From: Saccharibacillus brassicae
GTDB taxonomy: Bacteria > Bacillota > Bacilli > Paenibacillales > Paenibacillaceae
Assembly (NCBI RefSeq): GCF_006542275.1
Contig: NZ_CP041217.1
Coordinates: 2,093,501-2,157,500 of the forward strand
Length of the DNA stretch: 64,000 bases
Direction: 5' to 3'
Below, piece by piece: positions 43,626-50,934 of this stretch (the first letter of the stretch is position 1; the number at the start of each line of letters is the position of its first letter). The translations under genes and the position numbers were made by a program. The notes below the pieces were generated by a model. The model was not told where the DNA came from and made no database searches. It was given only the letters and a program-made list of their open reading frames with translations.

Positions 43626-44293
43626 TTATAACCGACCCCCCACACGGTGGAGATGGGGTTCAGTTCGGGATCGGCGGCGTGCAGTTTGGCCCGGACTTTT
43701 TTGACGTGTTCCGTGACCGTCGACGAGTCGCCGTCTGCTTCCAGGCCCCAGATCCGCTCGTAGATGTCTTCGCGCGCGAACACCTGCGACGGGTGCAGCG
43801 CCAGCAGCAGCACGATGTCGAATTCGCGCCCGGTGAACGCAAGCGCTGTCTCTCCGAGGCGGACTTCGCGGGCCTGCGCGTCGATCGCGAGGGCACCGAA
43901 GCGCAGGTAGCGCTCCGCTGCGCCGCGGTCTCTTTTTTCCCGGCGCAGATGCGCGTAGATTCTCGTCTTGAACTCGCGCAGGCCGAACGGCTTCACCAAG
44001 TAGTCGTCGCCGCCGGCCATCAGCCCGCGCACGCGGTCTTCTTCGGAACGCCGGGCGCTGACGAACAAGATGGGGCAGGACGCGCTTTCGCGGATCGCCG
44101 CGCACAGCTCGTAGCCGTCCATGCCGGGCATCATCACGTCGAGCACGACGAGATCGGGCCGGCGGGGCAGCAGAGCCAGCGTCTCCTGGCCGCCGTACGC
44201 GCACAACACCTCGTATCCTTCGTCTTCCAGCGCATCGCGCATGAACGCCACGATCTCGCGCTCGTCGTCCACCAACAGCACCGTATCGGCCAT
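43613..44293 (-). CDS. OmpR/PhoB-family response regulator
   Basis: 226 residues. Receiver domain with acidic pocket (LLVDDE), phospho-acceptor Asp in LVVLDVMMPGMDG, and the conserved Lys in LVKPFG, followed by a winged-helix DNA-binding domain (FTGREFDIVLLLALHPSQVFAREDIYERIWG...TVTEHVKKVRAKL...VWGVGYKW). GGAGAGG is 10 nt before the ATG. It lies 59 bp after the second ABC permease gene and overlaps the kinase, so it should control the transporter genes upstream in response to the kinase. Confidence 0.93.
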   Translation of the reverse strand: MADTVLLVDDEREIVAFMRDALEDEGYEVLCAYGGQETLALLPRRPDLVVLDVMMPGMDGYELCAAIRESASCPILFVSARRSEEDRVRGLMAGGDDYLVKPFGLREFKTRIYAHLRREKRDRGAAERYLRFGALAIDAQAREVRLGETALAFTGREFDIVLLLALHPSQVFAREDIYERIWGLEADGDSSTVTEHVKKVRAKLHAADPELNPISTVWGVGYKWRI

Positions 44294-44352
44294 GTCCGCT
44301 CATCCTCTCCTTGTTTTCGCAGCGGCACGCCCGTTTTCCAAGCCGTCCGTTC

Positions 44353-45156
44353 CTACTGCGTCCATTCTCTCCGCTTCCAACTCCATGTTCCCATTATAGC
44401 GCAGCCCGCCAGCAGCACGCAGACCGTCCAGCCGAGCCCGGCGTCGCTGCCGCCCGTTTGGCCGAGAAACCGGAAGATCGAATCGGACACCGACAGCAGA
44501 AAAGCGAGCCGGTCCGACGCGTACAGTCCGCCTACGATGACCGCCAGCGTGCCGACATAGGCCAGCACCGGATTGGGCACAAGCCGCGCCACAAGGCCGC
44601 CGATCCCGATCAGGGCGACGAAGACGCAGAAAGCGATGCCGTAAAAAGACAGCCCGTAGCCGAGCGCGCCCGCAGCGCCGACCGTGCCCGCGCCCGGCAG
44701 CGTCGTCTCGGCGGCGGGCGCCATAAAGATCGACCCGAACACCGTTCCGGCCGCCCACGTGAACAGCGTCAGGACGCCGACGATCAAGCCCAGCACGGCC
44801 CATTTGGCCAGAAACAGGCGCACGCGCGACACCGGGCGGATCAGCGCCAGCCGCAGCGCGCCCGAAGACACGTCGCCGCCGAAGCTGTCCGCCGCAAGCA
44901 TCGGAATGACGACGAAATGCATCAGAATCGCCAGCTCCCGCAGCAGAAAGGGCGCCGTATTCAGCGAATCGAGCGCCACGGGACGGTTCATGTCGTAGAA
45001 ACTTGTGTTCATCATCGCCAGAAACAGACATTCCAGCGGCACGAAGAGCAGGTAGACGGCGATGACCGCCCACGTCCGTTTGCGTTTGAACACCCGCTGC
45101 GCTTCGCTTCGGAGCAGATTGCCCGTTCCGACTCCGCTTTGTTTTTCCTTATTCAA
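44353..45156 (-). CDS. ABC-2-type permease subunit
   Basis: 267 residues with about six membrane helices, including an ABC-2 pattern (SGALRLALIRPVSRVRLFLAKW). The start is TTG at 45156 with AAGGAGG 7 nt upstream, overlapping the previous permease stop by 8 nt. Together with the ATPase and the other permease it resembles LanFEG-type immunity or BcrAB-type transporters that remove peptide antibiotics from the membrane. The substrate is inferred only from arrangement. Confidence 0.85.
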   Translation of the reverse strand: MNKEKQSGVGTGNLLRSEAQRVFKRKRTWAVIAVYLLFVPLECLFLAMMNTSFYDMNRPVALDSLNTAPFLLRELAILMHFVVIPMLAADSFGGDVSSGALRLALIRPVSRVRLFLAKWAVLGLIVGVLTLFTWAAGTVFGSIFMAPAAETTLPGAGTVGAAGALGYGLSFYGIAFCVFVALIGIGGLVARLVPNPVLAYVGTLAVIVGGLYASDRLAFLLSVSDSIFRFLGQTGGSDAGLGWTVCVLLAGCAIMGTWSWKRREWTQ

Positions 45157-46021
45157 AAGAATCCCTCCTTCTCCAGATCAACGCCGTCAGGACGCCGAAC
45201 AGCAGGCCGTAGCCCGCGATCACGCCCAGATTCCACAGCCGCAGCCCGTGCAGGTCCGCAAGCATCGCCGCAAGACCTTCCCATTCGATCATGAGCAGCG
45301 ACAGAAAATACAGCCGTACATAAGCCTCCAGCTCGAACAGCGGCCGGAAATACGTCAGCAGCGTCGGCAGCAGGTACGACAGCAGCAGGAAGCCGATTCC
45401 GAGCGCAAGCGTCACCGTGGACGAACGCCCGACCGCCGCAAGCCAGAAAAAGACGGTCAGCAGCGCGGCCAGCGCAAGAGCGGCCAATCCGTAGTACGCG
45501 AGATCGTACAGCAGCCCTTGTCCGTACGTCGCGAAGCCGGCCCCGTAGAACAACGGATACGTCTCCGGGTTGGGGAACAGAATTCGCCCGATCGCCGCCG
45601 AGCAGATCAGATAAAGCGCCAGCTGCATCCACATAAAAGACAGGCAGACGACCCATTTGGCCGCCATGATCCGCTTCAGCGACACCGCGCGCAGCAGGCC
45701 CATCCGCAGTTGGCCGCTGCGGTATTCTTCCGTCACCGTCAGGCCGGCCAGCACCAGCATCATGCCGCTGAACGCGGTGACGAGCATCTCGGCCAGCGCG
45801 AGCACCGGCACGCTGCCGGCGGTCGCGTACTCCGGCAGTCCCGGATCGAGCACGCCGTTTTGCGACAGCAAATAGCGGGCCGACACGAGCGCCATCAGCG
45901 GAGCGGCGAACGCCATCAGCCGCACGACGCGCCGGTTCCACAGTTTGCCCCATTCCGCCGCCAGCAGCCTGCGAAAGCCGACCCCGTCGCCGCTTGAAGG
46001 TTCGTACAGCAGCAGGCTCAT
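45149..46021 (-). CDS. ABC-2-type permease subunit
   Basis: 290 residues, about six membrane helices, with the block TEEYRSGQLRMGLLRAVSLKRIMAAKW characteristic of ABC-2 permeases. The ATG overlaps the ATPase stop as ATGA, after an AGAAAGGA site. It is a paralogue-like partner of the following permease; paired permeases with one ATPase are typical of LanEFG-type systems. Confidence 0.87.
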   Translation of the reverse strand: MSLLLYEPSSGDGVGFRRLLAAEWGKLWNRRVVRLMAFAAPLMALVSARYLLSQNGVLDPGLPEYATAGSVPVLALAEMLVTAFSGMMLVLAGLTVTEEYRSGQLRMGLLRAVSLKRIMAAKWVVCLSFMWMQLALYLICSAAIGRILFPNPETYPLFYGAGFATYGQGLLYDLAYYGLAALALAALLTVFFWLAAVGRSSTVTLALGIGFLLLSYLLPTLLTYFRPLFELEAYVRLYFLSLLMIEWEGLAAMLADLHGLRLWNLGVIAGYGLLFGVLTALIWRRRDSFE

Positions 46022-46797
46022 GTCGTCATCCTTTCTACAAACGCTTCTTCCAGACTGCCGTGGTCGCCGATCATCTCTTCCCGGCTGCCCGCGAAGACGC
46101 GCTCGCCTTCGCGAATGACGACGATGCGGTCGCAGATTTTCTGGAGTTCGTCGAGCAGGTGGCTGGAGATCAGCACCGTTTTGCCGAGGTCGTGCTTGAG
46201 CCGCAGAATCAGCTCGCGCAGTTCCCGGATCCCCATCGGATCGAGTCCGTTGGCCGGCTCGTCGAGGATCAGGAGCTGCGGATCGCCGAGCAGCGCCTGC
46301 GCGATGCCGAGCCGCTGCTTCATGCCGAGCGAATACGTTTTGACGCGCTCGTCGGCTCTCTGGTCCATGCGCACGATCTCAAGCACTTCGCGCACCCGCT
46401 GCCGCCGCGCCGCGCGGTCGGGCAGGTTCGGATGCAGCAGCGCCAGATTGTCGAGATTGTCGCGCCCCGTCATGTACGGGAAGAAGATCGGCGACTCGAC
46501 GATCGCGCCGAACTGCGCGGCGGCCGCCTGCCGATCGCGCACCACGCTGCGCCCGCCGATCAGGACGTCGCCGGAATCCGGCCGGATCAGTCCGGTCATG
46601 ACGCGGATCAGCGTTGTTTTGCCCGCCCCGTTCGGCCCGAGCAGCCCGCAGATCTCGCCCCGTTCGACCGTGAAGGACACGTTCTGGAGCAGCGTCCGCC
46701 GCCGCACCCGTTTGGTGACGTTCCCGATCTCGACCAGCGGCTGCTCCGCCTGCGGGATTACGATCCTGTTTTCCCGTTCCGTTTGTGTCGCCTGCAT
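46018..46797 (-). CDS. ABC transporter ATPase (BcrA/LanF-like)
   Basis: 259 residues. Walker A GPNGAGKTT, signature YSLGMKQRLG, Walker B LLILDEPANGLDP and switch His in LISSH. The YSLGMKQR signature is that of the BcrA/NatA/LanF drug and lantibiotic group. The start at 46797 has GAGG 10 nt upstream. First gene of ATPase-permease-permease-regulator-kinase, divergent from an AraC regulator 133 bp away. Confidence 0.92.
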   Translation of the reverse strand: MQATQTERENRIVIPQAEQPLVEIGNVTKRVRRRTLLQNVSFTVERGEICGLLGPNGAGKTTLIRVMTGLIRPDSGDVLIGGRSVVRDRQAAAAQFGAIVESPIFFPYMTGRDNLDNLALLHPNLPDRAARRQRVREVLEIVRMDQRADERVKTYSLGMKQRLGIAQALLGDPQLLILDEPANGLDPMGIRELRELILRLKHDLGKTVLISSHLLDELQKICDRIVVIREGERVFAGSREEMIGDHGSLEEAFVERMTT

Positions 46798-46930
46798 GTG
46801 TGCATCGCCTCTTTCTTTTTCGTCTGCCCCAAGTGTAGAAGGCAAATCTAAAGAAAGAATAAAAGGTCGCAAAAAAAGTCAAAACCCCGCTGCGCCCGGT
46901 CTGCTACTCTGGGTACAAGGAGGCGTTCAC

Positions 46931-47836
46931 GTGAGCTATAATCCTGCGGTGCAAAAAACGATCGACTATATCGAGCGCAATCTGGAACGAGCCTTGACGG
47001 GCGAAGAAATCGCGTCCGAAGCCGGGTTTTCCTTTTTCCATTTTCACCGGATTTTCCAGAGAGAGACCGGCATGACGATGTCGGAGTATGTGCGCGCAAG
47101 AAGGCTGGCCGGCGCGGCGTCCGCGCTGCTGCATACGGACGAGCGGGTGCTCGATCTCGCGCTGCGGTTCGGGTTCGAGTCGCAGGAAGCGTTCAGCCGG
47201 GCATTCAAAAAAATATACGGGCTGCCGCCTGCCCGTTATCGTAGATGGATGGGCGGCATGCTGCACAAGGAGGAACTTTCCATGCAGACAAATTCCAATC
47301 TTCAAGAGTCTCCGGTCAAAGGCTGGTTCATGAGCGGGAGTCATCCTTTTCTGTACGAAATGGGCATCGACCGCCATACGGTGCACCGGGGAACCGGGTC
47401 CGGCTATCTCAAGTCGGCCGCGGCCGAGACGCCGGAGCAGTTCGGCACGATGATGCAGGTCTTTCGGGCGGAACGCTATGTCGGGCAGAGAATCCGGCTG
47501 TCGGCATTCGTCAAAACGGACCAGGTCGAACCGGGCTTCGCGGCGCTGTGGATGCGGGTAGACGCGGCCGACGGCGACGTGCTTCAGTTCGACAACATGG
47601 CGAATCGCCCGCTGACCGGGACGCTGGACTGGAACCATTACGCGATCGTGCTGGACGTCCCCGAATCCGCCGCGCAGATCTCGTTCGGCGTTCTGCTGAG
47701 CGGTTCCGGGCAGATCCATGTCGACGGCTTCGCGTTCGACGAGGTGCCGGACACCGTGCCGACCACCCATCTTCAAACGGAAGAACCGCTGCCCGACCGG
47801 CCGATCAATCTGTCGTTCGAAGAGGTGCCGGAATAA
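46931..47836 (+). CDS. AraC-type regulator with N-terminal HTH and C-terminal beta-sandwich-like domain
   Basis: 301 residues. Unlike most AraC proteins the HTH pair is at the N-terminus (residues ~5-105, IASEAGFSFFHFHRIFQRETGMTMSEYVRARRL and FGFESQEAFSRAFKKIYGLPPARYR). The rest (~130-300) reads as a beta-rich, jelly-roll-like domain (RIRLSAFVKTDQV, LWMRVDAADGDVLQFDNM, SGQIHVDGFAFDEV), not the common GyrI-like domain. The start is GTG at 46931, 7 nt after AAGGAGG. It is divergent from the ABC/two-component operon and may control it. Confidence 0.85.
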   Translation: MSYNPAVQKTIDYIERNLERALTGEEIASEAGFSFFHFHRIFQRETGMTMSEYVRARRLAGAASALLHTDERVLDLALRFGFESQEAFSRAFKKIYGLPPARYRRWMGGMLHKEELSMQTNSNLQESPVKGWFMSGSHPFLYEMGIDRHTVHRGTGSGYLKSAAAETPEQFGTMMQVFRAERYVGQRIRLSAFVKTDQVEPGFAALWMRVDAADGDVLQFDNMANRPLTGTLDWNHYAIVLDVPESAAQISFGVLLSGSGQIHVDGFAFDEVPDTVPTTHLQTEEPLPDRPINLSFEEVPE

Positions 47837-48310
47837 AGCCGCGACGGTAACGGTACCTTCGGGTAGGCAGGCAGAGGAGCGGATAGGCGGATAGATGGGC
47901 GGGCACATGTATGGGTAGATGGATAGATGGGCGGGCCTATAGGAATATAGATAGGCTGGTATATAGATTGGAAAATAGACCGGCAGGCAAAAAAGGCTTT
48001 CTCCGCGAAGGAGAAAGCCTTTGGTGCGTTGGGCGGTGAGGCGGAAGCCGGACGTCAGGCGGTCAAACGAGTGCGCGGGCGGCTGTCGGGCGAGCGCACG
48101 GGCGGGCCGTCGACGATCCAGTTGTCACACGGGCGCATGAAGCAGGCTGTTGGACGATACAGTTGTGAGGCAGGCGCACGTGCGGGCTGTTGGACGGTAT
48201 AGTGGTCAGGCGAGCGAGCGGGCAGGCGTTAGATCGGCAAACCTCACGCCGCTTCTCGCCGTAGCGAACCGTCAGCACGCTATTTGCTCTCCAGCACGCT
48301 TTTTGCCAAA
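47837..48310. other. Gene-free, repeat-rich stretch
   Basis: Contains GATA/GGCGG-type low-complexity sequence (47870-47980), and three imperfect ~46-bp copies of a unit containing GGGCTGTTGGACG and CAGTTGT (about 48095-48220). No supported gene. Confidence 0.55.
47988..48025 (-). terminator. Hairpin terminator, stronger on the minus strand
   Basis: AAGGCTTTCTCC and GGAGAAAGCCTT form the stem with a short loop; on the minus strand TTTTTT follows, on the plus strand only TT. It could end the LysR transcript (480 bp past a plain 3' region) and the AraC transcript weakly. Confidence 0.7.
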
Positions 48311-48444
48311 CTAACGAATCGTCACAACGCTATTGGCTCCGAATCCCGTGAATCCGGTCTTTTGACGCCCAATAAGGATACGACGATTCGTTAGATTTCA
48401 TAAAAGGCGAAAAATCGGCAAATAAGGTGCCTACGATTCGTTAC
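48311..48444. repeat. Inverted and direct repeats of CTAACGAATCGTC
   Basis: CTAACGAATCGTC (48311-48323) and its exact complement (48382-48394) flank a 58-bp segment with further inner pairing (CTATTGG / CCAATAAG). A third copy ACGATTCGTTAC is at 48433-48444. Confidence 0.8.
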
Positions 48445-48601
48445 AGTTCGAACCCGCCGCACGGATGCCCATTTCCCGCCATCCGGTTATCCGGTTATCG
48501 GACACCTCCGTCACCCGGCTATCGAACACGCCCGGTCTTCCGTTCCGCTCATCCGGCTACCGAACACGCCCGGTCTTCCGTTCCGTTCCGTTCCGTTCCG
48601 C
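48445..48601. repeat. Short tandem repeats downstream of the LysR gene
   Basis: CGAACACGCCCGGTCTTCCG is present twice (about 48523 and 48563) with GTTCC microrepeats and ATCCGGTT doublets, ending at the LysR stop codon. No gene. Confidence 0.7.
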
Positions 48602-49528
48602 TCACCCGCCCCGCCGGCCAAGCCTGCCCCGCTCCTCGATCGGCGTGCCGCCGAGCCACTCCCGCGTGAACGCGATCCATTCGCGCGCCGCGTACGACTG
48701 GTAGCGGTCTTTGCGCCAGATGACGCCGAGTCTCCACCAGATCGCCGGCTGTTCGAGCGGCACGACGGCGACGGATTTGCCCGACGCCTGCCGGCAGATC
48801 GTCTCGGGCAGCAGCGCTACGCCGAGTCCGGCCGCTACCATCTCGCTGATCAGGTCCCACTGCGAACTTTCGTACACGATCCTCGGCTGGAAGCCGGCCT
48901 GCAGGCATTCGTTGATGATCCGGTCGTGCAGCGTGAAATCTTCCCGGAAAAAGACGAAGTTCTCCTGCGCCAGCTCCCCGAGCTTGGCGCTCGGCGCGCC
49001 CGCCAGAGCATGCGACGCCGGCACGACCAGATTCAGCCGCTCCTCGGCGAACTGGAACGAATCGAACACGTCGAACGACAGCGGCAGCACGACGACCCCG
49101 ATGTCCAGCACGCCTTCCGCGACGTCCGCTTCGACTTTTTTGGCTCCGTCTTCGAACACCTGCAGCGTCACGTCGGGGTAACGGTCGTGGAACGCCCCGA
49201 TCACTTTGGGAAAAAAGCTCGATCCGACCATCGGCGGCAGCCCGATCCGGATATGCCCGCGCTTCAGCTCCGCCAAGTCGCCGAGCTGCGCGGACAGGTT
49301 CGAGAACGACTGCGTGATCGCTTTGGCCTGTTCCATAACGACCCGGCCGGCGTCGGTCACTTCGACGCGCCGGCCGACCCGGTCGAGCAGCGTCGCGCCC
49401 AGTTCTTCTTCGAGCTGCCGGATCGCTTTGCTCACCGCGGGCTGGCTCACGTATAACGATTCGGCGGCCCGGGTGAAGCTTTTGAGCCGTGCCGTTTCCA
49501 GAAAATAAGTCAGGTGCCGGATATCCAT
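48602..49528 (-). CDS. LysR-family regulator, CidR-like
   Basis: 308 residues. N-terminal HTH (MDIRHLTYFLETARLKSFTRAAESLYVSQPAVSKAIRQLEEELG) and a two-lobed substrate-binding domain. The start at 49528 begins at the canonical MDIRxLxYF and has a modest AGGCGG site; longer starts lack support. It is divergent from cidA-lrgB, the arrangement of B. subtilis cidR (ywbI), so it most likely activates those genes in response to carbon-overflow metabolites such as acetate. The C-terminus carries a short Gly/Arg tail. Confidence 0.88.
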   Translation of the reverse strand: MDIRHLTYFLETARLKSFTRAAESLYVSQPAVSKAIRQLEEELGATLLDRVGRRVEVTDAGRVVMEQAKAITQSFSNLSAQLGDLAELKRGHIRIGLPPMVGSSFFPKVIGAFHDRYPDVTLQVFEDGAKKVEADVAEGVLDIGVVVLPLSFDVFDSFQFAEERLNLVVPASHALAGAPSAKLGELAQENFVFFREDFTLHDRIINECLQAGFQPRIVYESSQWDLISEMVAAGLGVALLPETICRQASGKSVAVVPLEQPAIWWRLGVIWRKDRYQSYAAREWIAFTREWLGGTPIEERGRLGRRGG

Positions 49529-49679
49529 CTGTTCGCCGCCTTTTCTTTTATACTGCATATTCTGGTCTTCTACCATAACCAAAAGTAATGCTTATGATTC
49601 TTATTATTCATTTTACGCATGAAAGAAAGAGATGTAAAATTTTCAATATAGAGAAGAGATTACAGAAAGGAGCGTCCCC

Positions 49680-50051
49680 GTGAAAAAAGTGCTGCTCGTC
49701 GCGATTCAGATTACCGGCTTGATGGCGTTCTCCGAGTTGATGAACCGGCTTGCAGCCTGGACGCACCTTCCGCTGCCCGGCAGCATCCTCGGCATTCTCG
49801 CCCTGTTCCTGCTGCTGCAGTTCCGGATCGTCAAGCTGGAGTGGATCGAACTCGGCGCCACCTGGCTGCTCGCCGAACTGCTGCTGTTCTTTATCCCTGC
49901 CGCCGTCGGCGTCATGAATTATATTCCGCTGCTCGAACAGGACGGCATGCGTATCCTCGCCGTCGTGGTGCTGAGCACCCTGATCGTCATGACCAGCTCG
50001 GGCCTGTTGGCCGGAGCGTTATCGAGAAGAAAGGAGAGCCGCCCTTCATGA
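49680..50051 (+). CDS. cidA: CidA/LrgA holin-like protein
   Basis: 123 residues, four membrane helices, with the family blocks LPLPGSILGILALFLLL and FFIPAAVGVMNYIPLL. CidA/LrgA proteins form membrane oligomers linked to murein hydrolase activity and overflow-metabolite transport. The start is GTG at 49680 after AGAAAGGAG. It overlaps the lrgB start as ATGA and sits divergent to the LysR gene. Confidence 0.93.
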   Translation: MKKVLLVAIQITGLMAFSELMNRLAAWTHLPLPGSILGILALFLLLQFRIVKLEWIELGATWLLAELLLFFIPAAVGVMNYIPLLEQDGMRILAVVVLSTLIVMTSSGLLAGALSRRKESRPS

Positions 50052-50731
50052 TCAATCAAGCCGTCACGTACCTCACCGCCACGCTCGTCATTTATTATGC
50101 CGCCAAATGGGTCTATCGCAAATATCCGCGCGTCTATCTCTCGCCGCTGCTCATTACGCCGGTGATTCTGGTCGCGGTGCTGCTCTCCACCCATTCCACC
50201 TATGCCGAATACAATCAGGGCGGCGCCTGGCTGTCCCGTCTGCTTCAGCCGGCTACCGTCGCGTTTGCCGTTCCGCTGTACAAAAATTTGCAAACGCTCA
50301 AAAAGCATGCCGGCGAGATCGTCGCAAGCGTCCTGTTCGGTTCCGTCATGGCGATGACGTCGTCCGCGCTGCTGGCGCGCCTGATGCACCTGAACGGCGA
50401 GCTGGCCAGCAGCCTCGTTCCCCGCTCGGTCACGACGCCGATCGCCATGAACGTCTCGCAGATGATCGGCGGCGTACCGACGATCACAGCCGTGTTCGTC
50501 ATCATGACCGGGCTGCTCGGCGCCATGATGGGCCCTTCCGTCGTCAAGCTGCTGCGGATCGAAGGCGATATCGCCCGCGGCGTCCTGTTCGGCACAAGCG
50601 CGCACGGAACAGGCACGTCCAAAGCGTTCGAGCTGAATCCGCTCACCGGCACCATCTCCAGCATCTCGATGATCCTCGCCGCGCTGTTCACGCTGCTCGG
50701 CGCTCCCATGCTGCTCGGCCTGCTGGGCTGA
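50048..50731 (+). CDS. lrgB: LrgB/CidB family membrane protein
   Basis: 227 residues with several membrane helices and the strongly conserved C-terminal segment PRSVTTPIAMNVSQMIGGVPTITAVFVIMTG ... GTSAHGTGTSKAFE. The partner of CidA/LrgA. The ATG at 50048 follows AAAGGAGAG and overlaps the cidA stop by 4 nt. Confidence 0.93.
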   Translation: MINQAVTYLTATLVIYYAAKWVYRKYPRVYLSPLLITPVILVAVLLSTHSTYAEYNQGGAWLSRLLQPATVAFAVPLYKNLQTLKKHAGEIVASVLFGSVMAMTSSALLARLMHLNGELASSLVPRSVTTPIAMNVSQMIGGVPTITAVFVIMTGLLGAMMGPSVVKLLRIEGDIARGVLFGTSAHGTGTSKAFELNPLTGTISSISMILAALFTLLGAPMLLGLLG

Positions 50732-50835
50732 ACGAAATAGGCTGAACATGAACGGCATGCACACCCCCGGAACGCAGGCCGCGCCGCGCACGAACAGAAC
50801 GCGCAGGCCGGGAACAATCGCAATCGGATCGCACG

Positions 50836-50878
50836 TCAAAACCCCCGCGGCTCCATAAATGGAGAGCGGGGGTTTTTG
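50836..50878. terminator. Bidirectional terminator, lrgB / giant surface protein
   Basis: ACCCCCGC (50841-50848) and GCGGGGGT (50866-50873) with inner CTCC/GGAG pairing; T5 on the plus strand and T4 on the minus strand, between convergent genes. Confidence 0.9.
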
Positions 50879-50934
50879 TCGTTCTTTTTCAGACGTAAAA
50901 CGTTCGAACGGTTGGAGCAGACGATCTTGTTGGA

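Noticed and set aside
43047-43704. Plus-strand repeat frames opposite the kinase N-terminus
   Set aside because: They mirror the 117-bp in-frame repeats of the kinase; the minus frame continues into a complete kinase, so the plus frames are shadows.
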